This document shows positions 24,575 through 33,873 of a stretch of DNA of 64,000 nucleotides, in pieces; position 1 is the stretch's first letter; the number at the start of each line of letters is the position of its first letter. The stretch lies in assembly GCA_965247225.1 (NCBI GenBank), contig CBDFGT010000040.1, forward strand, positions 1 through 64,000, read 5' to 3'. The translations under genes were made by a program, and so were the position numbers. The notes under the pieces were generated by a model. That model searched no databases. It saw only the letters and a list, made by a program, of their open reading frames with translations, and had not been told where the DNA came from. The stretch comes from CBDFGT01 sp965247225 (lineage in GTDB: Bacteria; Pseudomonadota; Alphaproteobacteria; Rhizobiales; Rhizobiaceae).

Positions 24575-27500
24575 CTATTGCACGGGTGGTGGCAACGCGA
24601 TGCCACGCACCACGCCGCTTTGCGGTGCACCCGGAACTGCGTTGGGCAAGGACGCAGGCGTGGCAGGTGTCGGAGTTGCCTGTTTCAGAGCATCTTCACG
24701 GGCCAGCGCCTTCAACTTGTCCTCTGCCTGCTTGCGCAGGGTCTCCTGCAAGGCTGCCGCTTCCCGCGCTGCTGCCAGTTCCTTGTAAAGGGAAGCTTCG
24801 CGTCGCAAACGCTGCTTTTCCAGAACATTGTCCTGCAGGGCTTCCACGCGCCGCCGCTCTGTCTCAAATTTGCGCAAGGACAGAAAATTGGCGAATTCCG
24901 ACGAATCCATACTGCGCTCAGGCTTTTCCAGCAATCCTTTCCAGCTGAGGGTCAAAGCCGGATCCGCCCCGTCGAGCGCATCATCGCCCGGCTTGAAGCG
25001 CAGCCGCAATGCACTATCGATGGTCATGTCCTTGAGATTGATATCGGCCCTGGCCGAAAACTCTGCCTCCGCATTGGCGGCACTCACCGTATCAGCCCTG
25101 AGCCTGCCACTGGCAATCGTGAACGGCACCACCACACCGCCAATCCTGGTCGATTTGCCATCAACGGCACCCTGCACAATGGACGCAATCTGATCGGGCG
25201 AAGGCGTATCCGTCTTGAGTGCATCCGCCTTTGCCAGAATTCCGGCAAATCCGTCGGTCCCGAGGCCGGACAGCACCGTATCCTTCAGGGTCATGTTGCC
25301 GGAACCGCTGGAATTGGCGAGCATCTCTGCCAGGCTCTTGCCGGACGCTTCCAGCGCCAGCGCCAGATCAAAATGCCCGGCCACAACCGGCACCGTGTCG
25401 CGCTGCCAGGCGATTGCCGCCGTATCCGCATCGCTCACGGACATCTTGGCCTGCAGAAATCCGGACCCTTGCGTATTGGCGACGGAGAAATCACCGGTGA
25501 CCTTGCCGCCGGCAAAGCGCGCCTTGGCCCCGGTGATCTGCAAACCGCCATCCTTGAAAACAAGGCCGCCTTCAAAGTCCGTAAAAGGTCCATAGACACC
25601 AGGCCAGAAATTCTTCGCCTTCATGGCAACATTCACCGAAAAACCGCCAATGGCCGAAGGCGCAAAGGGCGCTCCGGAAAGCCCGGCCGTGTCCATGGTA
25701 TAAAGCGGACCAAACACGCCTTCACCCAGCCAGGCAAGATCCAGCGTGTCCAGGCCGAGGGTGCCGCTCACCACAGTGTTTTCCGCCAGACGCGAAACAT
25801 TCAGCGCACCTGAAAACCCGTTCTGGTCTGCCTTGCCTTTTATATCCCCGAAGGCAAGACGATCCGGCGAAACCGTGACAGAGGATTTCAAAACGACCGG
25901 CAGTCCCACACCCATACCGGGAATGCCATAGCCGTTCACCAGAAGATAGGGTTCCAGATCTTCGCTTTCGAGCGAGAGAGCATAATGGCCTTCCAGAAAA
26001 TGGGCAGCACCCAGATTCGTATCGCCTTTCACCGTCAGGGTCGTTTTCGGTGTCGTAAAGGTGAATATGGCTGTCGGAGACTCTCCGGGGTTCTGGGCGA
26101 TATTCACACCCAGAATCCCGTCTGAATCCGCATCGAATGGAAGCGGTTCAAGTCCGGCCTGCCCCATCAGGACTGTGGTAACCGGGTTTTCCAGCGTGAC
26201 ATCAAAAGAGGCGGCTGTATCCGGCCCGGGAACAACAGTCTCGGCGGAATAATTGGCCGAAATCTTGCTGCCATTGGCCTTGCCGTTCAGGGTCACCGTC
26301 ACCGGCCAGGCTCCCCCCTCTCCCGCCTTCAGCAAGAACGACAGGTCAAGGCCAGAATAATATCCTGCATTTGCAATCATGCGTTCAAGAACGGGATGTT
26401 TCGCAAACTTGCTGTGCATCAATTGCAGGAACGCCGAAGGATCGTCCGCCGTCACATGGCCGGTCATTTCCCCCTTCGGCTGGTCCAGACTGCCGGAAAC
26501 AAAGCCGGACAGCGCGACTTTTGCACCGGCTATGGACGCTATGTCCAGCCTGTTCAACTCCAGTTTCGCCATCCGAAAGCGAAAAACTGGTGGAAACACC
26601 ATCAGCCTGCGCACCGAAAGCCGAAAAATGATCCGCCGAAAGCCTGGCCGCAATATTCTGGGCAAAGAAATCTTCCTTCGCATCTCTTCCTGTAAACAGG
26701 CTCAGCAAGGCCCGCACCGCATCAAGATCCAGCCTGTCGCCGGAAAGATCGACAGAAAGGTTTCCACGGTCTTCCCCGCCGGACTGATGTTCGACGCGGC
26801 CCTTCAAAGTCGCGGCTCCGATATTCACTTCGAGGCTTTCAAACGCCTGGACCTGGGGCGTGAGATTGACACTTGCCGAAAAGCCGGCAGTCTTCAAAGG
26901 CCTGATCGCCGGATCAACCGAACCGGACAACCAAGACGCCAGTCCGGACGGCTGGTTGGAGGCCAGCAGCAGATCCCCCCTGAAGGATTGTTCGCCGGAA
27001 AGGATCAGGTCACCGCTCGTTTCGACCTGTGTTCGGCCCGGCAGTTGCGCCGTCGCCTTTTCCACCCGCCAGCCGGTTCCATTGGGCAACAATTCCACCG
27101 AAAGATCCCGCAAGGTTGTATCCCCGGCAATCAGGGCCGGCAATTTCAGGCTGGCGCGACCGGGAACCTGCGGTATGGGAATATCGGCCGCCAGCGCCAG
27201 AAGCGCCTGCAAGCGCACGCTGGCCGGAATGACTGTGGTGCGGTCTGTCTTCGCGCTTTCACCACTATTGCCAAAGCTGGAGACATCAATCTGCTGGCCC
27301 TCTGCCGTCAGGAGAAATTCGGGCCTGGCACCGGTGCTGAGCGTGGCCTCTCCGGTCACGACATAGGGATCGGCAACATTGCCTGTTTCCAGCCGGTATT
27401 CAGGAATGCGCACACTCTCATTTGTCAGGGTGAACTTCCCCTTGACCCTTGTGGCCATGGTTGTTGTGTCATCTGCCTGTCTTTTCGTCTCTTCGCTGCG

Positions 27501-28229
27501 GGCCGATATGGTGAAATCGCCATCATAGACCGGTCGCAGATCAACAATTTTCAACGCACCTTCCAGATCCAGATCAAACTTTTGCGCATCCGGCATCAAC
27601 CGGGCTTTCAGACGCACATCAGCACCGGCATCCGGTATGCCCGTTGCCAGCGCAAACCGTCCGGATTCTCCATCCAGCGCACCGCTTCCTTCGATACGCC
27701 ATGGCCCGGCAAGCGATTTTGCCGAAAGCTCGGCATTCAGGTTATCGATCAGTCGCGTCCGTCCCGTCTGTTCGTCCACGAAGCGGATCGCACCGTCACG
27801 GATACTCACATGTTCCAGAACAACGGTCTTTGCCGGTATCGAGAGCTTGCCGGTGCGCACCCAGTCCAGGGTTCCGTCGCTCAAAAGCTTGATATTGGCT
27901 TTTGGCCGCTCAAGTCGCATGTCATAGATCTTGGCCTCGCCGCTTAAAAACGGTGCCAGTTCGGCATCCATGGAAAACCGCTCGACGGTAATCAGGGCTG
28001 TTCCGTCGGCCTGTGGCCCAACCTGCACATCGTTCAGCGTAATCGAAGGAAACGGCAGGATTCGCGCGTCAACACTGCCCAGAACAACAACCTTCTTGCC
28101 CAGAATGAAACTGGCCTGGGTTTCAAAATCCTTGCGGAAATTGCTCCAGTCTACAAATAGCGGTGCCAGCAGCGCTGAAAACAGCACCACTACCAACAGC
28201 CCGGCAAAAAACACCAGCAACCGGCCCAT
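24575..28229 (-). pseudogene. AsmA-family envelope protein, one frameshift
   Basis: A large AsmA-like protein, a family of lipid-transfer and outer-membrane-homeostasis factors anchored in the inner membrane. The N-terminus is one membrane helix (LLVFFAGLLVVVLFSALLAPLFVDW). The AsmA N-terminal domain and beta-rich repeats follow, with the typical second AsmA block near the C-terminus (LSGLGTDGFAGILAKADAL, LRFKPGDDALDGADPALTLSWKGLL) and a Pro-rich tail. The frame changes once, near 26570: SLSDGE in the upper frame continues as KLELNRLDIAS in the other. A single added base explains it. Without the shift the protein would be about 1,218 residues, a common size for rhizobial members. Confidence 0.8.
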
Positions 28230-28300
28230 TCAGCCCTCAAATTTCTGTTCGCCGCAGCGCAGCAATACACACACCACATGACAGTAGCGCCATTGTTGGC

Positions 28301-28432
28301 AGGAGCAAGACGAAACCGTCTGGTTTCCCCTTATTCCCTTTGCGAATGTCAGGGCAATTGGAAAATCTTGCCCGGATTGAAAATGCCATCCGGATCCAGC
28401 GCCCTCTTGATCTGCCGCATCAGGTAAACGGC
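28301..28432. repeat. 132-bp direct repeat, copy 1 (duplicated end of the oxidase gene)
   Basis: Matches 29295-29426 over 132 bases with about four differences. It contains the last ~90 bases of the neighbouring FAD oxidase gene (minus-strand frame reading IFNPGKIFQLP and stop) and the bases beyond the stop. Here it is detached from the gene, separated from copy 2 by the hicAB module. Offset between copies is 994 bases. Confidence 0.9.
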
Positions 28433-28507
28433 TGTCAGGCTTCATCAATCAAATCCTCACGACCCATTCCTCCCAACATCCGGGAATTTGCAAGGCAACA
28501 GTTCAGA

Positions 28508-28568
28508 TTCGGATAAAAATATCCGAATTTGCTTGATGTTCGGATAAAAATATCCGATATTGCTGATG
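28508..28568 (+). promoter_or_regulatory. hicAB promoter with two identical palindromic operators
   Basis: TCGGATA-AAAA-TATCCGA occurs at 28509-28526 and again at 28540-28557, a 31-base offset (about three helical turns). The flanks repeat too, so this is a tandem repeat of about 31 bases. TTGATG (28533-28538), 17 bases, GATATT (28556-28561) is a plausible promoter whose spacer is the second palindrome. The HicB-type antitoxin is the probable repressor. Confidence 0.65.
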
Positions 28569-28585
28569 TCGAAACAGAGAGCAAT

Positions 28586-28783
28586 ATGGACAAGCGAGAT
28601 CGTTTCATTGCCGAACTGAGAATTGAGGCCAAGAACCGTAATCTTTCCTTTCGGGTTGACAAGGCAAAGGGCAAGGGAGGTCACGCCATGGTCTTCGTTG
28701 GAGACAGGTTTACGACCCTGCCCAGCCGCGAAATTGATCCGAAAACGGCCGCAAAAATCAGAAAAGGGCTGGGGCTGATATGA
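28586..28783 (+). CDS. hicA: HicA-type mRNA interferase toxin
   Basis: A small toxin of the HicA double-stranded-RNA-binding fold that cleaves mRNA. MDKRDRFIAELRIEAKNRNLSFRVDKAKGKGGHAMVFVGDRFTTLP shows the family pattern, including the catalytic His within GKGGHAMV, and ends with KTAAKIRKGLGL. The 65 residues are normal. ATG 28586 was chosen; an upstream in-frame CTG/TTG extension would run through the operator palindromes. First gene of the pair with hicB; both sit between two copies of a 132-bp repeat. Confidence 0.85.
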   Translation: MDKRDRFIAELRIEAKNRNLSFRVDKAKGKGGHAMVFVGDRFTTLPSREIDPKTAAKIRKGLGLI

Positions 28784-28829
28784 GCTCATCCGTTCCGTGT
28801 CCGGGTCTGAAACAGGTAAGGGAAGCAAC

Positions 28830-29258
28830 ATGAAAACCTATTCCTACGCTGCAACATTTGAACCGGCGGCAAGGCCCGGAGGTTTTGTCGTAACATTTGC
28901 CGATCTGCCCGAAGCCATCACCGAAGGGGATGATATGGCGGACGCCAGGGAACAGGCTGCCGACGCGCTTGGCGTGACCCTGTTGACCTATCTGGAAATC
29001 GGGCGTCCGCTGCCTGCGGCCAGCGCAGACGGAATCTGGATTGCGCCGGAGCCGGAAACCGCCGCCAAAATTGCCCTGATCGAAACATTTCGCGATGCCG
29101 GAATATCGCGCAGCGAACTCGCACGCCGGATCGGCAAGGACGAAAAGGAGGCGCGTCGATTGCTGGACCCCAATATCAGAACCAAGCTTTCGCTCATGAC
29201 GGCAGCCCTTGCCGTCATGGGCCAGCGTCTGCTCATTGGCCTGGAGGCGGCTGAATAA
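28830..29258 (+). CDS. hicB: HicB-type antitoxin
   Basis: The antitoxin for HicA. The N-terminal domain is the partly degraded RNase-H-like HicB fold (YAATFEPAARPGGFVVTFADLPEAITEGDDMADAREQAADALGVTL). The C-terminal part carries a helix-turn-helix (FRDAGISRSELARRIGKDEKEARRLLDP) that should bind the double palindrome upstream. ATG 28830 follows AGGGAAG; 142 residues. The 46-base gap to hicA is somewhat long for this type. Confidence 0.87.
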   Translation: MKTYSYAATFEPAARPGGFVVTFADLPEAITEGDDMADAREQAADALGVTLLTYLEIGRPLPAASADGIWIAPEPETAAKIALIETFRDAGISRSELARRIGKDEKEARRLLDPNIRTKLSLMTAALAVMGQRLLIGLEAAE

Positions 29259-29294
29259 AGGCGCAGGCCCAGAGCGTGTCGGAAAGGGGTGGAG

Positions 29295-29426
29295 AGGAGC
29301 AAGACGAAACCGTCTGTTTCCCCCTTATTCCCTTTGCGAATGTCAGGGCAATTGGAAAATCTTGCCCGGATTGAAAATGCCATCCGGATCCAGCGCCCTC
29401 TTGATCTGCTGCATCAGGTAAACGGC
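29295..29426. repeat. 132-bp direct repeat, copy 2 (in place at the oxidase 3' end)
   Basis: Near-identical to 28301-28432. This copy is continuous with the complete FAD oxidase gene, so it is the original position, and copy 1 is the duplicate left on the far side of hicAB. Confidence 0.9.
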
Positions 29427-30755
29427 ACTGCCCAGTTCCTCCGTCAAAAACCGCTGCTTGCCCTGCCCGATACCATGTTCGCCGGTGCAGGTACCGTCCA
29501 TTGCCAGCGCCCGCGCATTCAGTCTGGCAACAAAAGCCTCGGCGCGGGCAATGTCGCGCGGATCCTTGCCATCAAACACAAGGCTCACATGAAAATTGCC
29601 ATCTCCGGCATGGCCGACAATCGGCCCAAGAAGGCCATGCGCCTCCAGGTCAGCCTGCGTATCGGCAACGCATTCGGCAAGGCGCGAAATCGGCACGCAG
29701 ACATCCGTTGCCAGAACCGCCTTGCCCGGTGCCATGGCTTTTACCGACCAGAACACATCATGGCGCGCCTTCCACAGCTTCGCCCGCCCGGCAGCATCCG
29801 CCGTCCATTCAAAAGCGCCGCCGCCACATTCGGCAACAATTCCGGCAAATTCGGCAGATTGCAGCACCACACTTTCCGCATTGCCATGAAACTCGACAAA
29901 AAGCGTCGGCTGTTCGGTCAGGGCAAGGCCGGAATAGGCATTGCAGGCACGGATCTGCGCCGCATTCAGAAGCTCGATACGGGCAACGGGAATGCCCGTC
30001 TGGATGGTCATGGTTACCGCTTCAGCTGCGGCCTTCAGGCTTGGAAAACTGCAGATACCACCGGCAATCACCGGCGGAATACCCTGCAAACGCAAGGTCA
30101 CCGAGGTCAGAATTCCCAGTGTGCCTTCCGCTCCCACAAACAGCCGGGTCAGATCATAACCGGCCGACGACTTGCGGGCACGGTGCGCGGTGCGGATCTC
30201 CTCGCCGGAGGCAATCACAGCCGTCACCGCCAGCACATTGTCCTTCATCGTGCCGTAGCGGACCGCATTGGTACCGGAAGCCCGCGTGGAGGTCATGCCG
30301 CCGATGGAGGCATTGGCCCCAGGATCAATCGGGAAAAACAGACCTGTATCGCGCAGATAGACGTTAAGCTGTTCGCGGGTGACCCCCGGCTCCACCGTGC
30401 AGTCCAGATCTTCTGAATTGACAGACAGGATCGCATTCATCCGTGAAAAATCGATGCTGATCCCGCCCTGTGGTGCATTCACCTGGCCCTCGAGCGATGA
30501 GCCGACCCCGAAAGGGATCATCGGCACCTTGTGCTGCGCACAGACAGAGACGATGGCCTGCACATCGCAAGAGCTTTCCACGAAAATCACAGCATCCGGC
30601 CATTGGGCGGGAATATAGGTCGTGCTGTGCGCATGCTGTTCGCGCACGCTCTGGCCTGTTTGCAAGCGTTCGCCAAACTGCTGTTTCAGCAATGAAATGG
30701 CCGCAGCGATGCCAGCCTCGTTTCGCGGCTGAACGGCAATATCGACCAGGGCCAT
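29343..30755 (-). CDS. FAD-linked oxidase, D-lactate dehydrogenase / GlcD type
   Basis: A flavoenzyme oxidising a D-2-hydroxy acid (D-lactate, glycolate or similar) and passing electrons to the respiratory chain. FAD-binding PCMH domain, residues about 50-230: MIPFGVGSSLEGQVNAPQGGISIDFSRMN, VEPGVTREQL, FPIDPGANASIGGMTSTRASGTNAVRYGTM. FAD-oxidase C-terminal domain, about 235-465: GPIVGHAGDGNFH and CTGEHGIGQGKQRFL, both with the expected His residues. 470 residues, as for family members. The exact substrate is not decided by sequence. The last ~90 bases of this gene are duplicated beyond hicAB. The gene upstream is the ParA-like ATPase, same strand, 68 bases away. Confidence 0.9.
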   Translation of the reverse strand: MALVDIAVQPRNEAGIAAAISLLKQQFGERLQTGQSVREQHAHSTTYIPAQWPDAVIFVESSCDVQAIVSVCAQHKVPMIPFGVGSSLEGQVNAPQGGISIDFSRMNAILSVNSEDLDCTVEPGVTREQLNVYLRDTGLFFPIDPGANASIGGMTSTRASGTNAVRYGTMKDNVLAVTAVIASGEEIRTAHRARKSSAGYDLTRLFVGAEGTLGILTSVTLRLQGIPPVIAGGICSFPSLKAAAEAVTMTIQTGIPVARIELLNAAQIRACNAYSGLALTEQPTLFVEFHGNAESVVLQSAEFAGIVAECGGGAFEWTADAAGRAKLWKARHDVFWSVKAMAPGKAVLATDVCVPISRLAECVADTQADLEAHGLLGPIVGHAGDGNFHVSLVFDGKDPRDIARAEAFVARLNARALAMDGTCTGEHGIGQGKQRFLTEELGSAVYLMQQIKRALDPDGIFNPGKIFQLP

Positions 30756-30823
30756 GTCTCACTCCCGTATCTTTTCTGCAGGTTATTGGCCGGACAGCAG
30801 CGTTTGTCAGGCAATATGACAAA

Positions 30824-31828
30824 TCACGAAAATATACCTACCGTTCTGTCGACGATGGTTTCGGACAGCGCACTGAAGTCCTTGCGTGCTTCGGATACCG
30901 CTGTCGCATGGCTTCCAATCGCTCCATCTGCTGAGGTCAACTGAAATATGGGTTTCCGCTTTTCCTGCCCCATAGGAACGAGACTGCGATAATGCTTGAC
31001 CGTAGCCAGACAATTCCAGTCCTTGTCAGGCGACACAGGATAAGGTCCGGTGAGTTTCGACAGAAGCTCCTTTGCATATTCTTCCGGCATCCGGTTCACC
31101 CATTTGTCATAGGCCTTGACAGGACGGTCGAGACGGACACTGTGTTGCTGCACAAGGTAACCGAGAGGTGCCATAGCCCCGGAGGGGATCGGAAAAGAAG
31201 GATTCGGCCAATTTTGCTGCCGCTTTGCCCATTCCTCCCGCCAGCGTTTCAATGTCGGACCCAGATTTCGCAATCCCTGCAGAGAGAAAAGATCGGCTCC
31301 CAAAGGTACAATAACATGATCCGTCGCAATCATCACCGAGCGGTTGATAGCACCCAGATTGGGGCCGACGTCAACAAGGATAAAATCCGCATTCATTTCC
31401 CTCGCACCAGCCTGCATAATCGTCCAGAAGGCAGTAATAATTCTGAAGGGGCGGTACAAATTTGCCGACCCCATCGCCAAAGGCCAATTTGCCGAAAGCT
31501 CGTCTTCAAAGCCTGAAAGCGCAAGATCACCGGGTATGAGTGACAATGCCGGTGAAATTTTCTGAAGAGCCGGTGCCAGCAAATCCCCGACAGCAAGCAG
31601 CGGAGCAACACATTTATAAATCGTATCGTCTTGGTTACCAGACGCATTCCACAAATCTTCAAGCTTGGATTCATCCAGAAAGGCCGATGTGAGATTGGCT
31701 TGCGGATCAAGATCGCAGGCAAGAACCCGGTGCCCTGTTTCAGACAGCATCCAGGCCAGATGGTAGAGGAGCGACGTCTTCCCGACGCCTCCCTTATTAT
31801 TGAAAAAGGTCAGTACCGGGACAGCCAT
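30824..31828 (-). CDS. ParA-family ATPase of the AlbA/ParA pair
   Basis: A P-loop ATPase of the ParA/Soj (AAA_31) type, 334 residues. Deviant Walker A at the start: FFNNKGGVGKTSLLYHLAWML, then VLACDLDPQANLTSAFL; Walker B-like FILVDVGPNLGAINRSVMIATDHVIVPLGADLFSLQGL. The long C-terminal part (WVNRMPEEYAKELL, KHYRSLVPMGQEKRKPIF, SADGAIGSHATAVSEARKDFSAL) is unlike plasmid-partition ParA and is typical of stand-alone accessory ATPases. No ParB or parS site is nearby. ATG 31828 overlaps the stop of the upstream AlbA/HATPase gene by one base, so the two are translated together and probably act together. Confidence 0.85.
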   Translation of the reverse strand: MAVPVLTFFNNKGGVGKTSLLYHLAWMLSETGHRVLACDLDPQANLTSAFLDESKLEDLWNASGNQDDTIYKCVAPLLAVGDLLAPALQKISPALSLIPGDLALSGFEDELSANWPLAMGSANLYRPFRIITAFWTIMQAGAREMNADFILVDVGPNLGAINRSVMIATDHVIVPLGADLFSLQGLRNLGPTLKRWREEWAKRQQNWPNPSFPIPSGAMAPLGYLVQQHSVRLDRPVKAYDKWVNRMPEEYAKELLSKLTGPYPVSPDKDWNCLATVKHYRSLVPMGQEKRKPIFQLTSADGAIGSHATAVSEARKDFSALSETIVDRTVGIFS

Positions 31829-33033
31829 CAGTCTTTTCCTCTCACCGTCACCACCACAAAATTCTCAGATATATCAAATTCCGGAACCGGGTGACCGGCC
31901 TCTCTCAGCAACCGCCTCGCCGTTGCTATGCCGACACCGAAGCGCTGCACATAGCCAAGGACTTTCATCGCGTCGGCAAGATTGGGATTGCGATAATCCG
32001 TCAGCCCTGGATGCCCGAAATTGCCCTGATTGACCAAGCCAAAAGGTCCGCCGGGATTATGGATTTCAATCCGGTCGTTAAACCATGTGATACGCACTGG
32101 CGCATGGGTTGCTTCATATGTCCTGTGCATCACGGCATTGCGCACCAGTTGCTGCAGGGCCGCCAATGGATAATTCACAGAACGGACTTCAGTATCATCC
32201 GAAGTCAGATCAATACGTGTACGAATATGCGCCTTCATTTTCTCATCAATACGTCGCAATATCTCAGAAATTGTACCGTCAATGGCTTCATCATCAATAA
32301 TGGGATCTGACAGGTCATGACCATCAATACGAAGAAACTGGACATAGGAATTCCCGATCAGATCGCGCGAACGTTTGCCGATAACCAGAGCTCCAAGAAC
32401 AGTGGGAACGGGATCATCCGCCGTCGCGATCATTTTTGTTGCAGCAAGTTGCTGCTCAATACTGCGTTCATTAGCTTCAAGAACGTCAGGACTGAAGGCA
32501 TTTCCGAGATATTCCTCCCTGAACAGCGCAAGATTGAGTGCGTCCATCCCAACCCCACGGATCGGCTGTATATCAAACGGAATATTCCGCGAACGACGGC
32601 GCTCATTGAGTCTTGCCTCGTCCTGTGCTGTCGCACGCCCTTTGCGCGGCCCGACCCGAACATGAATAACACCCTTGCAGCGGACAGGTGGAGAATCCGA
32701 AGGCAGCACAGTCACCACAGCAAGATCGCCGCCGTTCAATCTTCGCTTTTCAACAAGCATGGAAGGCGGGGGAACAATCTGCCCTTCCGTCTTCATGTTC
32801 GACAGCGTCAAAAGCAATCTGTCGTCAATGTCGAGACCAGCGTTTGATCCATCATTGCGCACGCCAACAAAAATGACGCCCGCCTTTCCTTCACCGGCAA
32901 GATCGTTGGAAAACGCACAAATGGCTTCATTGATAGCAGTCACAACACCGTCGTTAAGCCGTTCTTTACGTTCGACCCTGTGGCTCTCGACATCTGCCAG
33001 GAGCAGCAATAGTTCAGAATCTTCCAGCCGCAC
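31828..33033 (-). CDS. AlbA_2 (Schlafen-type) + HATPase protein of the AlbA/ParA pair
   Basis: A 401-residue protein. Residues about 15-130 are the AlbA_2/Schlafen-like nucleic-acid-binding domain (ESHRVERKERLNDGVVTAINEAICAFSNDL, GVIFVGVRNDG, DLAVVTVLPSDSPPVRCKGVIHVRVG). Residues about 285-375 are the ATP-binding HATPase_c_4 domain seen in RecG-like family members (AALQQLVRNAVMHRTYE, RITWFNDRIEIHNPGGPFG, RNPNLADAMKVLGYVQRFGVGI). Start GTG 33033 with AAGGG upstream. It is followed with one-base overlap by a ParA-type ATPase. AlbA_2 proteins are frequent in defence islands, but no function is established for this pair. Confidence 0.85.
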   Translation of the reverse strand: MRLEDSELLLLLADVESHRVERKERLNDGVVTAINEAICAFSNDLAGEGKAGVIFVGVRNDGSNAGLDIDDRLLLTLSNMKTEGQIVPPPSMLVEKRRLNGGDLAVVTVLPSDSPPVRCKGVIHVRVGPRKGRATAQDEARLNERRRSRNIPFDIQPIRGVGMDALNLALFREEYLGNAFSPDVLEANERSIEQQLAATKMIATADDPVPTVLGALVIGKRSRDLIGNSYVQFLRIDGHDLSDPIIDDEAIDGTISEILRRIDEKMKAHIRTRIDLTSDDTEVRSVNYPLAALQQLVRNAVMHRTYEATHAPVRITWFNDRIEIHNPGGPFGLVNQGNFGHPGLTDYRNPNLADAMKVLGYVQRFGVGIATARRLLREAGHPVPEFDISENFVVVTVRGKD

Positions 33034-33145
33034 GATCCAAACCCTTTACCTTAAAACGCTTTTCATTTCAGGCAAGTATATAGATCAGTCAGCAAAGGGT
33101 GTCCACAAAGGGATCACCCCTCCCGCCTTTGAACAAACGCCATTC

Positions 33146-33673
33146 TTAAGCAGCCGGTGCTTCGTCCGGCTTGTCGACGACTTCCTTGCGCACGGCAGCA
33201 AAGGCTTCGCGCAGCGCCGCTTCCTGTGTGCGGTCGAGATTGGTGCGGATAATATGGCCGCCATATTTTTTCAGCTCGTCAATCACGCGGTCAGAGGTTG
33301 CGCGTTTGGCCGAGATGAACAGGGCAGCCTGGCCCGGTTGCAGCACGGAGGAAACCTCTTTCATGAAGCCGTCATTGATCCCGTAATCAGAAAGCGCACC
33401 GGCAAGCGCGCCGGCACCGGCACCGGCTGCCACACCGATCAGCGGATTGAAAAACAGCAAACCGGCAAACAGGCCCCAGAAAGCGCCGCCGCTGGCCCCC
33501 ATCACCCACATATTGACCATCTGATGCAGCTTGATCTGACCGTCGGCATCTGCCGTGGCCACGACTGCATCTTCAATATCCACCAGATATTCCTTGGAAA
33601 GCCCGAACAGCGCCTTACGCCCGGCTTCTGCCTGTTCCTGATTATTATAGCCTATCACGATCAATTCCGACAT
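33146..33673 (-). CDS. DUF1269 membrane protein
   Basis: A 175-residue protein of the DUF1269 family (unknown function, often stress-related). MSELIVIGYNNQEQAEAGRKALFGLSKEYLVDIEDAVVA is the family start. A glycine-rich hydrophobic hairpin at about 58-95 (GGAFWGLFAGLLFF, GVAAGAGAGALAGALSDYGI) looks membrane-embedded. ALFISAKRATSDRVIDELKKYGGHIIRT follows. ATG 33673 with AGGAG-like spacing. Confidence 0.85.
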   Translation of the reverse strand: MSELIVIGYNNQEQAEAGRKALFGLSKEYLVDIEDAVVATADADGQIKLHQMVNMWVMGASGGAFWGLFAGLLFFNPLIGVAAGAGAGALAGALSDYGINDGFMKEVSSVLQPGQAALFISAKRATSDRVIDELKKYGGHIIRTNLDRTQEAALREAFAAVRKEVVDKPDEAPAA

Positions 33674-33800
33674 GGTTTTCTCCTTGTATAAAGTGTTTGA
33701 CGTTGTTCGGATGATATGGGGACTGCGCAGTCAGGTTGTAAGGGCGTGTTTGATGAAGGTTTTGTAATACAGAAATTCAGACCTGAAGGATTACAACACA

Positions 33801-33843
33801 GGATGCTTCGAGGGCCGGACAGCGTCCGGCCCTCGAAGCATCC
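33801..33843. repeat. Perfect 20-bp inverted repeat, 3-base loop
   Basis: GGATGCTTCGAGGGCCGGAC, AGC, then the exact reverse complement. It sits between the DUF1269 gene start and the uvrD stop. There is no T run, so it is probably an intergenic palindromic element rather than a plain terminator; the arm CCTCGAAGCATCC resembles CCTCGAAACATCC in the element at 11378-11430. Confidence 0.75.
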
Positions 33844-33873
33844 GGCACAATCGATCACATACCGAGGCACTTC

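Noticed and set aside
28509..28557. CRISPR-like repeats
   Set aside because: Only two copies of an 18-bp palindrome at 31-bp spacing, inside a promoter and without cas genes. It fits operator sites for the hicAB repressor.
30824..31828. Chromosome-partition ParA and an origin region
   Set aside because: There is no parB gene or parS-like inverted repeat, and the C-terminus differs from partition ParA. It is better treated as an accessory ATPase.
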